Of a stretch of DNA of 64,000 nt, positions 11,838 through 25,400 are shown one piece after another. The DNA lies in assembly GCF_001949145.1 (NCBI RefSeq), contig NW_019091364.1:255913-319912 (forward strand), written 5' to 3'. The position numbers were made by a program, and so were the translations under genes. The number at the start of each line of letters is the position of its first letter. Within the stretch, counting starts at the first letter, position 1. Under the pieces are notes generated by a model, which ran no database searches, was not told the origin of the DNA, and worked only from the letters and a program-made list of their open reading frames with translations. Source of the DNA: Acanthaster planci. Lineage: Eukaryota; Echinodermata; Asteroidea; Valvatida; Acanthasteridae.

Positions 11838-14800
11838 TCATTTTGCTGGTGCTATGGTGGTTGGATAACCGTTGATTGCCATAACCCCTGTTGGTGGGTG
11901 ATCGTCCATCTGGGCTAAGGTGTAATGCAAGCCATCCACTGTGCTGCGCACCATCTTAGGTGCTCGGTCCCTCCGCGGCATCTTGATGGTACGCTTGGGT
12001 GCAAACCTGTTCTGGTGGATAGGCATCTTAGGCAGGAGGTGAGGCATGGCACTACTGGGTTCTGGGTAGGCCATCTCAGGCGGTAGGTAAGGCCTGGGTG
12101 GTGGCAGGTGGGCGGCCACTAGGGGTAGTGGAGGAGGCGGTGGTGGGTGTGTATGATGATGGCTAGGCATCTGCTGCTGTTGCTGCTGTGGCTGGAGGGA
12201 GTCCATGGATATTATGGCACCCTGGTGAGAGCCCCATGGGGGGTAATACCGTACCTCTGTGGTCAAATACGCAGGACAAGGGAGTGTCTTAAGCTATCCA
12301 CTCCATGCACGACCCCTTGGGTGCAAATTATCACACTCCAGGGAAGGAGGGGTAAATAACTTGAACATGTATGGAAACATCACAGTTTCTTAGGCAGACA
12401 ATTTTTTTTTGTTCATTTTGCATGGATCGGATAGCAGAATTGTGACAGCTGCAGGCTTTTTTTCCTTTTCTTCTTTAGTGATGAATTTTCTCACAAAGTA
12501 CTCGTAAAAGACAAAAGTATTTTCATTACAATTAAAACTTATTGGATGATGCCAAAATTCAAGGGGTTGACTGAATTCTTAATGTACCAGTACCAGTAAA
12601 TTTTTCAGATAATCAACTGTGCTATGTACAAAATACAGGTAAACTTGCACTGAGTGACAGAATCAAATGTCCAGTTGTCAGAGACCCAATTACACAATAA
12701 ACTAGGGATTAATATACAAAAACTGTACACAACACACTATACACATCGTTTCCAACTTAAATGTCAAACTGTACAGACAAACACAACTGTTCAATGTTAC
12801 ATGTATGAACGTTTTCCTTTTAATTATCTTGTTTGGAGGGTGAAGCTAAAAACATTGAAGTGACTCACCTCCTGCAAAGGTGAATACATACAGTGACTTA
12901 CAACTAATGAAGTGCACTGAATTGGCACTCAAGCAATGGTTCCCACAGTCAAAATGATCACTAACACGCCCTCTCTTAACATTTAGCTTTCCCAGTGCCA
13001 GCAGAAGAGGGCTCACAGCTCTTCACACAGCCACTATGTTATGCAAGGAACCGTATCAAACTAAGCATAAGAAAAGAAACTTACCTCGTTTTGTGAGGGC
13101 TCCATGAGTGGCATCTCAGGCACATCTGCAGGTGTCTGGGCATAGGCTGGGGTAGGAGCTGGGTACATGGCCATGTCAGTGCCCGGGGTTGTAGCATAGA
13201 GAGGTGACACCATGCCACTTGTCAACCCACTAGCTGCCTGCTGCACAGATGAAAATCATGACACTTTGCTTAAAAAGTGGAGATTTCACGCCCCTGATTT
13301 GATAAATATGAACTAACCAGTCTCTTTCTACTGTCCCTTTACATTTTCATTGGGCACTGAAAGAACAGAATGTCTGAATCAAATGAATGTAAGGACCACA
13401 GGGCTACAATCCTGAACAAAATTGTTGGGACCTGTGTCAGTATAGCAAGACCCTTCCAGTCCCCCTCCCCCTGTCAATGTGGTCATCTCGAGCTGGGGCA
13501 TAGACTGGAGTGGGGGCCCAGGATTGTCTGAATTGGTTCATAGTTGTGTATGTGCATATACCATGTTGTTTTGCATGTGCTTTCTGGCGTTGTTCTTGGA
13601 AAACATAAAACGGCAGGCAGCGATTGAATAGAAGGTATCTTTTGGAGAAATTGTAAAAGTAAAAGAAAAAAAAATGAGATTTGGCCAGGATTGTAGCTAT
13701 GGCAACTTACCTGAGGATGGACCCATCTCCATTGGCCTGGAATTGTGGTCCACTGAGGAGTAGTCTGGTCGAATAAAAGAAGACCAAATGGGGAAAAAAT
13801 CAGGCAAAAACAAAATAAAAAACCTGCAACTCTACACATGAAAAAGAGGTGTTTTTTTTTTTTTGGCCTTCCTGTCCATATTTGTTCTGGCATGTCATGG
13901 AACATAATACGGTGAAATTTAAACCCCAAAGCTAGACTCATACGCACACTTTTCTACATCAAAAAGCCATACACAAAAATCAAAAGCTGTGTTCTAGACC
14001 ATAAATCTCAGGGATGGTGTAAAGCAAAGCAACCGGTGAGTGCCATGCTGGTAGTGCTCATGCTCCAAGCTAGGGGTGGAGCTTGATAAAGCCATGGGAA
14101 ATGGGGGGAGGTAAAACACACATCTAACTCACATTGATAGGTTGCTGGTAGTACTGGCCCTGCTGGGGTTGGGAGGTAACAGGAAGGTACTGATGATGGG
14201 AGTGGGAGGTGGGCGGAGCTTGTACCATCACTGGCACAGTGTACTGAGGGTATGCCATCGACGGCTGTAAGAAAGGAAAAACAACATCTCTATGGTAACC
14301 TTTAAATATTGTACAACCTACTTGACCTGCAGGTCAATATAAATTGAATATATATCCAGTATATTTCACCTCTGGATCTTATTACTATTATTAGTTATCA
14401 CCCCAATGCATGTGGAACATGGAATAATGAAGTGCGTCTGTGTCCCGTATGCAACAAGGCCAAACACCTTACATTATTCTTAGTTCCACGAGTGCGAGCA
14501 TATAACAAATTTATCTTCAAGCAAACTTGATGCAAGGTAAAGAAAGTAAAGGGGCCTACGGGCGCTTTACATTAAAAAGACAAAAGAGAATTTACGGTGA
14601 ACAGTAAAAACAGTAACACTGATGCACCAGAATTCTATAATTTTTTTCCAGGGAGCATGGTAATTATTTGTGTTTTAACTTATTTCAATGACAACAGCCT
14701 CAGGGCTTACACTACAAAAGGAAATTGTTAAAATTGTACGTGCATTTAAACACATGTGATTATCAGCATGGGCAAACATGCCACTTATGAATTTACAGTC

Positions 14801-16409
14801 ATGCAGATGTGCGCTTGCTTTTAGCGTAAAAATAGTGCAATGCGTTGAGTTAAAACAGCACATTATACAGGATTTGATATGAACCGTGCAGTATGGTTAT
14901 ATATCACACTGTTTGTTGCCATGAATCGACCAACCACAATTGAGAATTCAAGTTTGCCTGAAGGTAATATTATTATTAATTTCTGGTAATAACGCTAAGA
15001 ATTCCTCAAAAGTACTGTACATGTAGCTCACCGGCCTGAAAAAACCTGTAGAGAGGAGACAATGAGAAGCAGACACAGTTGTAGAAGTGGGAGGAAACCC
15101 CAGAGGAATATTCGGCGTAAAACCCACAGAATCAGGTAAGACTGGAGACTGAAAACTCAATCACATGTGGACCGAGTCAAGATTTGAATCCGGAATGCAA
15201 AAGTGGAAGGCGAGGAAAGAGGCTGTACACCAACCTGACCTCGATTGTCATCCACAAAGAAATTTTAAATTTAATTTTAAAATCATTCAACATTTACAAT
15301 GTTAAAACGAATTGAAAATTTCTATATGTCAATACTGTGGAAAATTCTATTTAATAACCATTCAGCTCAGATGAACATTAGGAATGAATGAATGGAAACA
15401 GCCAACTACATTTGGAGATAAATCATTAAGGAGTAATTAATACAATTTTCATGAGCATCTTTTTCCATGTACATGAGACCCAGGCATGTGGCTCAAATAG
15501 ACCACATACATGTAGCTTTACTTGCCGGTGCCTTTTCCCAGCCGAAACATAAAGACAGCTGCCTGCTAATGCACAACACTGCAGAACTACTTCGGTTCCT
15601 TGCAAGAACCAACTTATTCAATTAAACTTCATTTTTAAACAGAGTTAAGTTTAAACAAAGAAAACCTCCACCAAAACGAAACAAAAAGTGCATGCAGGGT
15701 TGTACTGTTGGTACGTGTGATTTGTTTGCATATTCTGCGATTGGAGGATGGAAGTTCAAAACCAACAGAAAGTTTGATACGCATTTACAAGTAACACAGT
15801 TAGCCTCTCAAAACATAACTTTTGTTATAAATTAATAGCAAAAATTAACAGGGTGACTTTGTTTTTCAGATGCTGGGTAATGTTACTCAATTAAAAGGGA
15901 ACAGCTTTTAGTACAAACATGAACGACAACAACATTGAAAATTTGACAAAATACCTATCAAAAGACAGGGGTTCAATATTCCTCTACATTCTTCACATTA
16001 AAATCTCAATAAACTTACACTTTTTATACTTATTTTTCAGTAACTTAAAAGAAATTTATATGTATATCTGTGTTAATTGTGAAACTGTCAACAGTGAGAT
16101 CAATATTTAGAAACACTGCTTGAAAATTAACAAAAACATTTGTTAACATTCAAGTTTGGAACAATTTTGTGCAAAGTATTGGGAGAAAAGAGACCAACAA
16201 TGTGAGGAATATAATTGCCATTCTACTCACATTAACTGGATGGTGCTGGGTGTGGTGATGCGGAATGACAGCAGTAGCAGGGGGGTGATGTCCATGGGTA
16301 GGGGGCCCCTGCACCTCAGCAGGGTTGAAATAAGCCACCCCATTATGATAGGTATAGCTGTACCCTAATGGAGAAGTTAGAACCATCCCGCTGGGTATTA
16401 GCGCAGGAT
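11838..16409 (-). CDS. BOLL: Boule exons 7-11: DAZ motif and low-complexity tail
   Basis: Exon 7 is 16409-16231 (residues 125-184, with GYSYTYHNGVAYF, conserved in boule, then a His/Pro-rich run). Exon 8 is 14264-14133 (Gln/Tyr-rich). Exon 9 is 13752-13711 (14 residues, WTTIPGQWRWVHPQ). Exon 10 is 13240-13085 (Ala/Pro/Met-rich) and exon 11 is 12254-11838 (138 residues and stop). Exon 10 can also start 3 nt later because the acceptor reads CAGCAG (NAGNAG), which would drop one Gln. Exon 11 holds CAG/CAA-coded Gln6, His3 and Pro6 runs, and its last 70 residues are basic (KRTIKMPRRDRAPK). Exons 8-10 are all in phase 0 and could be skipped without a frameshift. Confidence 0.88.
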
Positions 16410-19400
16410 CTGGCACCGAGAAGATAACAAAGAAAGAAGAGAGAGAGACCCGTTGCAGAGTCACAGAGCCTCAGCCAGGTGCCCTTTAGGCATGCAGTTG
16501 GAACCACACCATACTAAACACTAACATCTCAGTTCTCCCACCATCAGAAGATGGAGGTTGAATTTTCATCTTTCCCAATCAGTGTTGTAGTCAAGACCAG
16601 GCAGCTGAGACCAAGACCAAGACCAGGCAGCTGAGACCAAGACCAAGACCAGGCAGCTGAGACCAAGACCAAGACCAGGCCAGAAAAAGTAACTCGAGAC
16701 CAAGACTAGCCCTCCAAGACCAAGACCACATTTGTGAATAAATGGACAGAAATCATTTGAGTACGTTGACATAAAACTGTGAAGATGGGCTATAAACCAC
16801 AGAACTACATGTATGCGTTAGTTTGACAGAATTGTCCTGGAATTTGCTTTTTGTTGTTACTTTGCAGTTTGCATTCTTTAATGATGCGTTTACTTTTTAA
16901 ACTGCTCTGAATGTCACAACATGCATATTGCATGCAATCAATGCAACCTAAAGAGACAATAAAATTACTTTTCCTTTCCAACTGTTTTATTTCTCATTCA
17001 TAAACACTGGCAGGAAGCACATGCATGTAATTCATCTGTGTTAAATTTTATGACAAGGTTCACAAGGAGACCGGCCTATAGGATTTACATGTGCTTTGGC
17101 AAGCAGGTGAGTTTGAAAACACAAAAATACCTTGAAGTAGGAAAAAAATTTACATGCAACAAGTATAACAATATAATGGGGCCTAAATAAAAATGAAGAA
17201 TGAAAAATAACAGCACTTCATAATTTTATTCATTTCAGCTCAATTCATTTTAAATGATGATATTAAACCAATTTATTTTCAGGCCTTAAATTTCATTTTT
17301 TTTTAGGGCACTGCCATTTGGCATTGGTGAACTGGCTGAAGTAAAGAGCACTAATGCCAAACGTGAGGGCATTAATGCCATCAGAGTACCAAAGTTATGG
17401 GCATGGATGCCATCCCCATTTTTTTTTATATTACAAGATCATCAATATTCTTTCAGGTCTAAAAAAAGTAGGATACGCATTAAACCTGAACATGTCTGTG
17501 ATAAGTGCCGAACCAGCAACTGAGTGTTGAAAGGTTTCGGCCTGTTATGGCTGCAGCCATTCTTTCCTCAGCATTTTGCGTACCACAAAAACAGGCCAGG
17601 TCAGTGATTTTGCACGTACATGAGAATTAATCAGGGTAGTACCAATTGACTGATGTAATGTATGTACAGTTCAGATCGCGTGCGGCATGTTGCACTAAAC
17701 TGCAAACACTACATTGCGTGTTACTTGAAATACTGCCACGGCCACACAACTGTCCCATGTGCACGTGGAGCTCTCGATATACTGTTAACACGCGTACATG
17801 TAGATGAGCACTTGTTCTAGATTAATATTATTGCATGGTACATTAAAATGCTTGGCTTGGGCATGTACTGTTAGTAAGTCGTTGAATAGGCCGGCGGGTG
17901 TCGCCTGTGATGTGACGCGCTTGCGATCGTGCAGTGTGCATGGATAGAGCGGGCCGAGCCGCCGGTGCATGGCAGGCCACGCTGAGTGTACAATATCCCC
18001 ATTATACACAGTGCACACACGCCCTTGTACATGTACAAGCATGCACGCCATACATTTGGGTGGCACGGTACGGTATTCCAGTCAAATGTGAGCGATCATG
18101 GAATGATGTGTATGTCGCTTTCCATGCCGCTTTCCGTGTACCTCGCTGAACAGGGGCAGTCAATATGCACGTGTAAGGTACAACGGCCAAGAGAAAAAAA
18201 AGGCACCGCCATCTTGGCGGTGAAACACGCTCACTTTTTGGAGGCACCACAGCCAAATGGGAGGGCACCAATGGCCGTCAGGAAATTCTATCTAGGCCTG
18301 TATTTTCATTTCAGGCTAGGGACTGTAATGCAAACATGGCACCACATTCCATTAAAAATCAAACAAGAAACAGTTTTTGAGTGTTTGAACATTTAAACCT
18401 TAAATTTAGATTCTTTAAAAATTTAAACAAACATGAGGACTGAAAGATCATTCCTAGAGGTAGCCTGGTACATGAACGTACTTCACGGCGTGATGGCAGT
18501 GAACATGTTCGATGAAGGTAGACACTGTTCCTACCTTATTGCTGATGCTGGTTTTTTGTGCAAAAAACACCCACAGCAACATCTTTTTTGCTTCCCATTT
18601 TGAAACCAACGTATTCCTTGTGGTAGCTGAATGCATAATGTATGATTGCCGTATTGCCAGACATGATCGCCGGAAAAGACTTTCAGGTAATCATGACATC
18701 AATGACTTACGCACCAGCAAGGCAAGGGCACGCGGCAGCACACATTGTGCCAAAAATGCTATCATGGAATGGTGTCTTGTTAGTCAAGTTTGAGATCAAC
18801 AAACAGTGCATAAATAATCATCTAGTTACCAGACCACGCAATGTGACTACGGGTTCACAGGTACCCCGACAACCACTAATCACATATTTTTTGCGGGCAG
18901 AATCCAGTGACAATTATTTTGGGGGCTGTCACACGATATCTTCTTCCTGGTGCAAGCTTCAACTTTGTGTGCGCAAGTTAAACTGCGAGTGCAAAAGCTT
19001 TAAACTTTGGTTGCGCAAGTTTTAACCTTAGGTGCATATGTAATTTGCGCAAAGGGTGAAGTTTGCGCATGACACAATAATGCCAACTGTAACCACAACG
19101 AACGCTCGTACATAAAGTCCTTAATGGCCGTACCTACGTCTTGCGGGATCTCGATTCAAGTTTTTCGTAGGCCTACAATCAAACTTCATCACCAAGCAGG
19201 TATATAAGTGTACAAAGTGTATTTTTTAATTGGTCTTGTACTGGTCTCGGCCGAAAATTCCAAGAACAGGAGGTGACGGCGAGATCAAGACCAAGACTGA
19301 GACCAATGACTCGAGACCAAGACCAGTATGTTTGAGCCTGACCACCTTCAAACTGGTCTCGAGACCAAGACCAGTCTCGACAACTACAACACTGCTCCCA

Positions 19401-22400
19401 ATACAACCTTAAGCATGCACTGTTAGTGGCTATCTTCCATTGCATTTCAAAAATCTCAAGACTGTGCAGTGTGTATTTTCCAAATAACTGTAACTGTCAG
19501 GGAATCCACTTTAAAAGAAGAATTAAAACAATTAAAGGACAGAATATGATCTGCACAACCTGAATGGCAACCGTCTCTGGCAGCAAACATCTTGCCATCA
19601 GTCTTAACATTAAACCTTTTTCTTAATTTGATTGATATCTTATCCTGGCCCTAGCTGCCTACTCAATTTACACATGTAACTGCAAGAGTCCACATTGAAC
19701 CAGTCTCGAATTTCAGCACAGACTCCCTTTAAATTGGGAACTGTTTTTTCAATACCTGCCCATGCTTGTATGTAGTTTAGCCTATGAGGTTCCTAGTTTA
19801 TGGCTCTAGTTCATGGAGAGTCACATCTGACAAAACGATTGCATAAATATGTCAAGTTGACTACGTAAATCTGTCAAATGGGGGTAATTAAATAGGTCAT
19901 TCAAGCCAGGTTGCCAACATTTTTAACTGCTCTTGTGTGAACTAACAAGGAACAGGTGTACAATTTGGGAAACACTTTGACATGGCAATTTAATCAAACT
20001 ATGCAAGGATTGCCCAACCTGGGTTTGTAATTAATATACTTAAACAAGGATCTCAACTTTTTAACTGAAAAAGTAAATCAAACTAAAGTTATTTAGAAAT
20101 ATACCAAAAATCCACCCACCATTTGAGTTCACTTAATGCAATGACAACCGAACACACACATGAAAAAACCCAGGCTAATCTACCAATCAGCAAACCCAAC
20201 CCAAAATGCCTAGTTTCTCAAGAAACAAATGGACACACTGAAAACCATTCTTTACCCTTTAACAGTCACAGAGAAGCTGCTTTACTTTTCCTGTAGTGTA
20301 ACCTACATAGACACTGCAAACTGGGCAGTATTTGCATACCATGAGATTACTTACCTACATTCTTGGGAAGGTTCATAGGCTGCAAATAAAAACACAGTGT
20401 ATCATTACAGTTGTGGGGACACAGACTGGTAGCAGCAGTGCACAAGTATCTAGAGCAGATTATACAAAAATATTGAGCTCTGCATGTGATCTCATTTCAA
20501 TGAGTTTGAGACCCTCAAAGATTCTCTCTTTCTTCCAACAGTCAGCTTCCAGACACATGCTAAAATCTTTCAAGTATATAATTTCTCAGAGCAGTTGCTC
20601 GTCTGCCTCTATGTAGGACCCCGCGTAACTAGTCTAGCTTGTGGAAAAACTTAACATTATTAGTAACTAAAATTTTCAACAAGATTCTGAAAATTATCAG
20701 ACTAATACTGATGAGGTAATAATTAACAAAAATGTGGCAAAGAAGGAAGCAAGCCTTATATAGCAAAATATAGTTGTATCACTATTTTTTGTCAATCACC
20801 AAGCCATCAAATACTTTCACAGGATTTGCAATGCGAAAAAACCTCACAAGCGTGGGTTCGAGTCCCACCCGAGTAAGCTTGTGAGGTTTTTTTCGCAAGC
20901 TCTCGGACAAGCACTGAGCATACAGTGCTTATTAATATACGTTGGGTAAGGGCAAAACCTGTTACATATAAAAGTAAAAGGTGTATACACTATACGTATT
21001 ATACTACAATTAGAATCATACCTGTTTGCGAATGGCTTGACCAATATTGAGCTTTTTATCTTTGAAGACAAGATTATTTGCCTGTAGTAGAGATTGATGG
21101 ATAAAAAAATAAAGGTTTTCTCCCTTTCTTGACTTGACTGTGTATTAACATTTTATAATGCCCACTGAGAAGTGAAAATACCTGCTGCGTAAATCACACA
21201 CTAGCACCTACATGTAGATACAAGACAGTTTAAAATCTGATTGGTCAAAAGTCTGTGTGCATGCAGTGCACTTCCCACTGGCCCTGTGGGCCACCAAGAT
21301 TGAGTTAATTTCGACCCCTGAAGTTTATATAGGGAGATATAGGGACAAATTGCAAAAGGATACCATAAAATGGACAGGGGTGTTTGGGAAAATGAAAGTA
21401 AGATTCTAAAACAAGATCGTTGGAAATCCATCATATATTGACTTATTTCGACTCTCTGACTAAAACGTATTTATGAATGGGAATGAAATAATAAAATAAA
21501 ATGTGCTTGGCAAGTCTTAAATAAATGTTTAAGACTGGCTCAGGAGACTGAACGTGGACAATCATTTAGTCGCATCCATTCTCATGAGCCGGTCTTAAAT
21601 GCAGGTTTAACACTGGCCAAGCACATGTATCAATAATGATTTGAAATAGTCTCATAAAGCACAACACTTTCCCATTTTCCATTCAAGCTTATAAAGAAAG
21701 TGACTGGGCGTCAGCACAACTGTGGACTTTGGCCAAGGAACATTCCAAGGAATGTAAGCTGAATGCAATGTACAAACGTGTGTGTTCGCAGTATTATCTT
21801 TTAACCCTGTACAACAAATCTGTAAGAGTTCCTACAACTATATTCTCTACATAATACATGTACATCCAGGCAAAAACACCAAATTTCATTAACAGGGTCT
21901 GAACCCCATCAATTTACTGAACAGACCTAGAGTTTGATGCATAAAGCCACATGGCATATGTGAGTGGCCACATACCTGCTCTTTAAGAATCCTAACAGCC
22001 TCTTCCTGGGATTCAAATGTGATGAAGGCATACCTGTACAGGCCAAAAAAAAATCAAAGTAAAGACTTCTAAAGCATCGTCATCATTATCATTGTCAGTA
22101 CCATCATCATATAGACTGTGACGTAGGACAAGACAACATGTGATCATCATGCTGATAATGCCAGACAGCTGGTAACCCAGGATCGTCTGACTCATTGTGT
22201 CATCAGATGAAGCATCACCAGGGGACCATTCAAAATTTGTCCCTCTTCTTCATTTAGGTAAACAACAGACCCAGTCTCTGCAAACCTGAGCTTGGTGCTA
22301 AGAATTCTCTGTAAGTTTTGAAGATTTTAAAAAGTCAGGAAATAATCACATAAACATCCCTTGAAAACTAGTGGAAATCCACTGAAAAAGTGACATTTTT

Positions 22401-25400
22401 GGTATAGTAGAAGTGTCCGTCTAGCAAAACTTTAGATTGGTGGCCATTCGTTAAATAACTCTGATCACTTTCCCACAGTTACTTTCCCAATATGACAAGT
22501 CATTTCAAAACTACTGGAAATGCATTAACTTGGACATCTACTGTACTATGGAAATTTTCCCCAGAAAACTTAACACTTGCTTGTAATTTGTCATATTGTG
22601 TTGATCTTGTCATATTTGATTTTGTTTTGATCAAAAGTCTAACCATGATTCCTTGAAATCCTCGTATTCTTTCACTACAGCAATTAGTATTATGCCTAGG
22701 CTGGAAGCACATCTTTCAATAGGACTTGCTTTACATGGTTTCTGGTAATAAGAAATCCCAACGTATTTTCATTTCGTAGATGATGAAAGTACAACAAAAA
22801 CTGTGATGTAACATCTTCAATCTTAGACCCCTCTAAAAAAATAAATAACCTGGAAACAGGTCAAAAATGATAATTACACAACATTCAGCAGCTGACACCA
22901 AAAGAATCTTCCTGTCCCGCTAAACTGCTGACATTGACAAATCCTGTTATGGAGAGATATTCTGAGCCTCTGCACTTTTCAACTTCCAGCTCTTGGTATT
23001 TAGGGTCTAGATGTTTATTGCTATCTATATGAAGCGCTTTATTTATTTTACATGGGTGACAGAGACGGTTGGACGCCATGGAGTACACTTCGGCACGGCT
23101 TTTTTGGTTTTAAGGACTGTTTTTTAATATGGAATCATCTGAGAAGATGAAAGTGGCAGCTGGACTTGATGTCATATCTGAACAAAAATGTCAGGGTACA
23201 CACTGAGGACACCTGGAGTTTGGGTGACTTTAAAATTACTCCAAAGATGATTGAATGAGGTCTGGTTTCACTAAAAGTTGCGGGGGAAATGGGAATCCAG
23301 CAGGTATGCACATGTACCTGTATAAGGCCATAAGTACAGAAATACAACTCTAAATCAGCTTTCCTAGCCATTTCAAGAGACAACCTTAATAGCTGAGGTA
23401 AATGTGAGGTCAAACAACAATGTATTGCTTGACAGGCTAAAAAATGACCTACACTTAGTGCCCTTTAATAGGCAACATTGGGTCAAGGCTGAGAATCTTG
23501 TGCTTCTGGTTAATGAGATTGATGTGTGATCTGCAACCCTTGTTTTTTTATTTAAAAAATCCACTTTTGTAACTCAAAATGCTACCTTAAACTATTCACT
23601 ACTCATCATCAACGTACAGCTCTGCAGGCAAAGCAATTTACATTGCTGGGGGTTCACTGACCTCAACTACCCTAGCATTCCCTACCCATCAACTACAACA
23701 CACTGTTTTCCTTGCTAATGCACTCGCCACATGAAACAGCGGGATATTTGGCAGAAGAGCAGGGACGTAAAGACAAAACAACACACCCCATTCGTTTGTC
23801 ACCTACTGTACTGCCTCTCCTTAAGGTCAATCCCAATTATTATATAATATGTTTGGTAGGATTGTACAGATGACAGAAGGAAAGAGTCAGTCAAATACTC
23901 ATTTGGCCCAACAAAGTAAAAGTCGTGCTTCCTATTACATTTGGAGAAAAAAAAAAACAGCTTGGGTAGGTGAGTGGTATCTTTTTTTCTTCAAAAGTTT
24001 TTGGGTAAAAAATTCTAGGGTTGAACTTTTTTATTATTAAAAAGTGATTTCAAGGGTAAATGAAAATTTTTCGGCTATATACGAATGATTTTGATTCGAA
24101 TATGACAAGCAGCAAAAGACAGAATGCAATATCTGCGGTCAAGTGACTTAAAGTGTCCGTAGAAAAGTTCGTTGAGTTTAAATAACTCATATAGAAATTA
24201 CTATCTCCAAGCGTCTGTAAAAACATGCCTTTATCTACAAAATCATGCCTATATTTACAGGAAATGAAAGACGAAGAAATTAAGTGATACAGACAAAACT
24301 TACACAAAAGATTGCATGGTGAACGCTCCTCCCAAGCCTGCAGCACACTGTCTGCCACCATGATATGTGCAAGCACAACGAGCAAGCTTCAAACACAATG
24401 TGCGTGACATGAGGTGCGAGCGAGCACGATACATACATGTAGTCTGAGCCCCAGACTGCTTTTGCATTTAATATCAACGATAGGTTACGTACAGTGAGCA
24501 GACAAAATGCACAAATGAATAGCAGCAATGGACAACAGAGGGCGTCATGTCACTCTGAAGGGTCCCCGCGTAAAACCCATGCATGTGGCATGCGTTTAGC
24601 GCTTGATCACGATCACACCGACAACTGTCACGGGACCGATTAACATGTGAGAAACATGTCAATTTTCAAGGGAAAAAAGTTTAAAATCTAAAACAATTAC
24701 AAAACTTTGTGTATAAAAATAAGCACAAGGGTTGGCAACAGGACTTCTTATTTGAATTTTGTTTCAATAAAAAGATTTTGGGTCAGCACAATTTGCTAGG
24801 TTGGGGTGGGTAACCGGAAGCACAACTATTATTTTGTTTGGCCTAAGCTCCCTGACAATCATCCACTTGAATACAGTACATTGCAACTGACGGTTAACTC
24901 TGTGAATTAAAAGATGGGAAATGTGAAAAGAATTTACGGTCACATTTCACAAGGCATGAAAATAATTTCACACTTGTGTGAAAAGACGTGAAAGTGTTTT
25001 TCTCACTTGTGGGACACTGGGAATTTTTTCCCCAACTGTCAGATGTATGACAATTTTTTTATCCACTTGTGGGAAAATCTGCGAAAATCTTTTCTCAGTT
25101 CGGGAAATTTCACAGTTGAATTCTCTGGGAAGAGAAAAGATGTGAAAAGAATTTCCCATTGCCAGGTTAACTTTCTCTTGCAACGTACTGTAAATGTTAA
25201 AACGGGGCTCTGCAGAATTGAGTGATGAAGAACAGGTGAAAACTGCTTTCCGCACTTTACATCATTTTTTGGTTTTTTTTTATAAGATACGCATAATCTC
25301 GGCTGATGGGCTCATCAATAAAATTTACAAGATTTTCACTGTGACTTACCCTTTTGAAACACCAGCCCTGTCTGCAATTATTTTGGTTTCTTTAACTCTT

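Noticed and set aside
17986-18396. 136-codon open frame on the plus strand
   Set aside because: It lies inside the hAT-like element, overlaps other open frames on both strands and shows no transposase motif.
20833-20896. Intact tRNA gene
   Set aside because: Only the T-arm is present; no A box, anticodon arm or acceptor stem can be found in the right places.
20844-21071. 75-codon minus-strand frame ending GWDSNPRL
   Set aside because: This ending is the translation of a tRNA B box and the frame also covers boule exon 5 in a different frame.
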